Source of the DNA: GCA-003244245 sp036521655 | GTDB lineage: Bacteria > Actinomycetota > Actinomycetes > Mycobacteriales > Pseudonocardiaceae | Assembly: GCA_036521655.1 (NCBI GenBank) | Contig: DATDHI010000323.1 | Span: 1-15,980 of the forward strand | Direction: 5' to 3' | Length of the DNA stretch: 15,980 bases | In this document: piece after piece, positions 13,855 through 15,980 of the stretch | Numbering within the stretch: the stretch's first letter is position 1 | Layout of the letters: the number at the start of each line of letters is the position of its first letter | Notes under the pieces: generated by a model | Told to the model about the DNA's origin: nothing | Databases searched by the model: none | Seen by the model: the letters and a program-made list of their open reading frames with translations, nothing else | Translations under genes and position numbers: made by a program

Positions 13855-14727
13855 TCAGGGGTTGACCATGAGGGTCCGCAGGCGGGTCGCCAGCCACGGC
13901 TTGCGGCCCCAGGTCATCAGCTGGCCTTTGGCGATCGCTCGCCACTGGCTCTGCCGGTTCCAGACCACCAGCAGGAACCCGACCGGGTCGGCCGAGATAT
14001 GGCAGTCGACCCGGCGGGAGGAGAGTGTGTCGACACGCAGCGCCCCCTCGTCGAAGATGAAATGGAACCGGTCGCCGCCGCGAATGTGCAGCTCATAGGT
14101 GGTCCGCACGCCGGCTGCGGTGCCCGGGTTCACCATGGCTCGCGGATCAGCCGCCTGCAGGAGCGGGATGAGGAAACGCTGCAGCACCATGGCCGCATGG
14201 GCCGGGTTGATCCGCCAGCGGCGCCCGGCGGCCCGGGCGATGTCATAGCCGTGCACGACTGTCTCGTTGAGCAAGTGACTGGTGAACACCGGCAAGGGCA
14301 TGGTGACGCCCTGGATCAGCCAGGGACGTAGCTCATCGGGGGACTGCCGAGCGCAATCGGCGAAGTACTGCTTCGCGCAGGCCTCGACCCGGTCAGCCAG
14401 CACGCTCAGGTCGCGCTCGGAGTCAGACCGCACCAACTGGGTCGCCATCTCCCCGAGGTCGGCCACATCCCGGACCAGCGAGTCGCCAGCGATCCCAGCC
14501 CGCTCGGGTATTAGCTCGTAGACGGCCGACAGATCCCGTCGCGTCAGGCCGAGCAGGCCCGCCCAGACCTGCGACAGATGCAGGGCGACCTCAGCGAGGT
14601 TCCACTGGCCCACCGCAGGGGCTCCCGGATCCCGGATGGACCGCAGGAGGGCAGTCACCCGCGCCACCTCATCGCGCAGGGCGTCCTGGATTCGCTGCCA
14701 GTCAAGTCTCGAGGCGCTGGTGACCAC
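13855..14727 (-). CDS. Maleylpyruvate isomerase family mycothiol-dependent enzyme (MDMPI)
   Basis: A 290-aa protein of the DinB-like MDMPI superfamily. Metal ligands match the corynebacterial enzyme pattern: His50 (WNLAEVALHLSQVW) and Glu155 plus His159 (LLNETVVHGYDIARAAG). The C-terminal third (from about 195, TTYELHIRGGDRFHFIF onward) resembles an SCP2-like sterol-carrier domain often fused here. Members use mycothiol as cofactor or conjugating thiol; the substrate here is unknown. GTG 14727 is chosen because AAGGGGG ends 6 nt upstream; the frame continues upstream to 15462, but that part is antisense to the TetR gene. It is divergent from tetR and in operon with the PIG-L deacetylase. Confidence 0.88.
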   Translation of the reverse strand: MVTSASRLDWQRIQDALRDEVARVTALLRSIRDPGAPAVGQWNLAEVALHLSQVWAGLLGLTRRDLSAVYELIPERAGIAGDSLVRDVADLGEMATQLVRSDSERDLSVLADRVEACAKQYFADCARQSPDELRPWLIQGVTMPLPVFTSHLLNETVVHGYDIARAAGRRWRINPAHAAMVLQRFLIPLLQAADPRAMVNPGTAAGVRTTYELHIRGGDRFHFIFDEGALRVDTLSSRRVDCHISADPVGFLLVVWNRQSQWRAIAKGQLMTWGRKPWLATRLRTLMVNP

Positions 14728-14758
14728 GGCAACCCCCTTGGGCTTGAGTATGCAGCGA

Positions 14759-14791
14759 CTGATAACTAAAAGGTAGTAATCGGCTGATAAC
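14759..14791. promoter_or_regulatory. Probable TetR operator between divergent genes
   Basis: In the 72-bp gap lies an inverted repeat GATAACTA-AAAGG-TAGTAATC at 14761-14781 (8-bp arms, one mismatch, centred on a 5-bp spacer). The octamer CTGATAAC also occurs twice in direct orientation, at 14759-14766 and 14784-14791. This is the only AT-rich segment nearby. The placement fits autoregulation by the TetR protein and control of the isomerase/deacetylase operon. Confidence 0.55.
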
Positions 14792-14799
14792 CTGTCAAG

Positions 14800-15477
14800 A
14801 TGGCTGACGGAGGGGGGGTAGCCGCGCCGCGGCCCCGGATGACCGCGGCGCAGCGTGAGCAACAACTGCTCCGGGCCGCGGTGACCGCGTTCGCCCAGGG
14901 CGGTTACACCGGCACCACCACAGACCAGGTGGCCAGGATCGCCGGCGTCTCCCAGCCCTACGTGCTGCGGCTGTTCGGATCGAAGCAGGCGCTGTTCCTC
15001 GCCACCTACCGGCACGCCGGATCCTGCATCGAGGACGCCTTCCGGGCCGCTGCCGCGACTGTGCCACCTGACGCCGAGGTGCCCGAGCGGCTGGCCGCGC
15101 TGGGTTGTGCATACCTGCAGCTGGCCCGCGACCACGAGCTGCTGCTCGTCATGCAGCATGGCTTCATGGCCGCTGCCGACCCCGCACTCGGGCCGGCCAT
15201 GCGCCGCTGCATGATCGGCATCTACCGCCTGGTCCGCAGCCTCACCGGTGCCAATGCCGAGCAGACCCGCGACTTCGCCGCCCGCGGCATGCTGATCAAC
15301 ACTTTGGTGGCGCTGCGGATGCCCGAGCACCTCGACGAGGACCCTGCCGCCGCCGAACTCGTCAACCACACGCTGCAGCCACCACCCGTGGACCGCCATT
15401 CGGAGCCGGATAGCGGTCCAGGGGCCTCCCAAGGCGCTATTCGGAGTCGAATGGCGGTGCAACCCCAGGATGAGTGA
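14800..15477 (+). CDS. TetR/AcrR-family transcriptional regulator
   Basis: A 225-aa regulator. The N-terminal HTH is textbook: LLRAAVTAFAQGGYTGTTTD then QVARIAGVSQPYVLRLFGSK and QALF (residues about 23-66). The C-terminal ligand domain (about 80-200) includes QLARDHELLLVMQHGFMAAA. ATG 14800 has no ribosome site and the AT-rich operator is only 9 nt away, so the message may be leaderless; an internal ATG at 14839 (MTAAQREQQ) is an alternative. The last 26 or so residues are encoded by a large imperfect inverted repeat and look non-conserved. It probably represses the divergent isomerase/PIG-L operon. Its 3' end overlaps the methyltransferase start by 8 bp. Confidence 0.92.
   Translation: MADGGGVAAPRPRMTAAQREQQLLRAAVTAFAQGGYTGTTTDQVARIAGVSQPYVLRLFGSKQALFLATYRHAGSCIEDAFRAAAATVPPDAEVPERLAALGCAYLQLARDHELLLVMQHGFMAAADPALGPAMRRCMIGIYRLVRSLTGANAEQTRDFAARGMLINTLVALRMPEHLDEDPAAAELVNHTLQPPPVDRHSEPDSGPGASQGAIRSRMAVQPQDE
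15392..15458. repeat. Large imperfect inverted repeat at the 3' end of the TetR gene
   Basis: The arms 15392-15415 and 15435-15458 (24 bp each) pair at 20 of 24 positions around a 19-nt loop. Each arm is also nearly palindromic on its own (the right arm is CGCTATTCG-GAGT-CGAATGGCG), so two small hairpins or one long stem can form. It encodes the TetR tail and ends 12 bp before the methyltransferase start. It may be an inserted palindromic element or a folded transcript element between the two genes. No T-run follows, so it is not a standard terminator. Confidence 0.7.
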
Positions 15478-15836
15478 CGGGTCAGTAGCGGAGTACTACT
15501 CGCACGGGGCGCTGGAAGAACAGATCCTCGATGCGCTGGTGCGGATCGGTGCCGATCCCGAGCATCTGCACATCGACCAACTCGCGCCGGTCGATGAGTT
15601 CCACGTCGGTGGCCGAGCAGCCACCATGGCGCTGGTCGACCAGATGGATCTGCACCCGGGCCTGCGGGTGCTCGACGTGGGAAGCGGGCTGGGCGGCACC
15701 GCTCGCTACCTTGCCCATGAACATAAGGTGGCGGTCACCGGAATCGATGTGACAGCAGAGGACGTGCAGGTTGCCCGGTCGCTCACCCGCCGCGCCGCGC
15801 TCGCCGACCGGGTGACGTTTTTGGAGGGCAGTGCGG
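15470..15836 (+). pseudogene. SAM-dependent methyltransferase, interrupted after motif II region
   Basis: ATG 15470 lies within the end of the TetR gene (ATGAGTGA overlap). The N-terminal part has a normal class I methyltransferase layout: a helical lead, then VLDVGSGLGGTARYLA (motif I, residues 67-82), GIDVT with acidic Asp93, and ALADRVTFLEGSA ending at residue 122. Homology then stops: the expected 'xxLPFxDxSFDxV' block is absent and the translation becomes Cys/Arg-rich and unrecognisable (VCDRASVSKMTRGPEAT) although no stop occurs before the window edge. The intact form would resemble glycine/sarcosine or ubiquinone/menaquinone-type methyltransferases. The gene is therefore probably broken by an insertion or rearrangement near 15836. 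Confidence 0.65.
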
Positions 15837-15980
15837 TGTGTGACCGGGCGTCGGTCAGCAAGATGACTCGCGGGCCTGAGGCGACCAGGTGTACGGACGC
15901 GGTTCTGCGCTTGTGCCTACCTGCCATGTCCTCGCCTACACCTGCCGGGTGCGTCCTTGCCGTGGATGTGATCAGCTTCG
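15837..15980. mobile_element. Possible left end of an insertion element (IS110-like?)
   Basis: From about 15836 the sequence no longer fits the methyltransferase. It contains a perfect 8-bp inverted repeat, CAGGTGTA (15886-15893) and TACACCTG (15937-15944), and a GCCTGAGGC palindrome at 15874-15882. At the edge, GTG 15962 starts a frame reading VDVISF. Many actinobacterial IS110 recombinases begin with a short lead into 'FCGIDWAE', so the element could be IS110-like with a structured non-coding left end. Only six residues are visible, so this is weak. Confidence 0.3.

Noticed and set aside
14728..15462. Upstream extension of the MDMPI frame to 535 codons
   Set aside because: The extra part is antisense to a textbook TetR gene; a ribosome site and the family N-terminus support GTG 14727.
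15706..15927. Minus-strand frame starting MAGRHKRRTASVHLV
   Set aside because: It crosses the methyltransferase junction and runs antisense to the conserved motif I; most likely chance.

Overview
The window is a high-GC chromosomal segment from an actinomycete. This rests on the strong GC bias at third codon positions, a DUF222/13E12-type HNH protein, DUF2630, DUF899 and DUF1211/TMEM175 genes, a TPR tail typical of actinobacterial NB-ARC proteins, and a gene pair that fits mycothiol metabolism. A Pseudonocardia- or Mycobacteriales-like host is plausible, but the genus cannot be fixed from this sequence. There are no tRNA, rRNA or CRISPR arrays.

Layout. 1-109: tail of a TPR protein. 214-2155 (+): HNH endonuclease of the 13E12 family with a 15-bp tandem repeat in its middle. 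2230-3941 (-): metallo-beta-lactamase-fold hydrolase followed by a dienelactone-hydrolase-like gene, divergent from an HxlR regulator (4006-4388, +). 4381-5355 (-): polytopic membrane protein divergent from a PadR regulator (5418-5954, +), with a repeat-rich operator between them. 5959-8388 (-): a run of VOC protein, membrane protein, permuted papain-fold protein and a DUF899 remnant. 8629-12254 (+): the centrepiece, a 1000-aa redox fusion protein whose stop overlaps the start of a TMEM175-like potassium channel gene. 12420-12950 (+): UBP-type zinc finger and DUF2630 pair. 13062-14727 (-): mycothiol-dependent isomerase-like gene followed by a PIG-L deacetylase, divergent from a TetR regulator (14800-15477, +). 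The regulator overlaps a methyltransferase gene (15470 onward) whose recognisable sequence stops abruptly near 15835, perhaps at a mobile element.

Most interesting object. The 1000-aa protein joins a VioB-like ferritin-like domain, a CDGSH [2Fe-2S] motif, a Fer4_19-type cysteine cluster, a second CDGSH motif, a group II truncated haemoglobin and an unnamed C-terminal domain. It looks like a one-polypeptide O2/NO/peroxide electron-transfer device. Its promoter appears to carry a perfect 7-1-7 palindrome between the -35 and -10 hexamers, and translation is coupled to a membrane ion-channel gene.

Caution. The first 4.4 kb hold four apparent single-base frameshifts: one at the N-terminus of the HNH gene, two in the hydrolase and one in the HxlR gene. 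These may be real decay or sequencing/assembly errors. Elsewhere the only broken genes are the DUF899 remnant, which looks like genuine internal deletion, and the interrupted methyltransferase.
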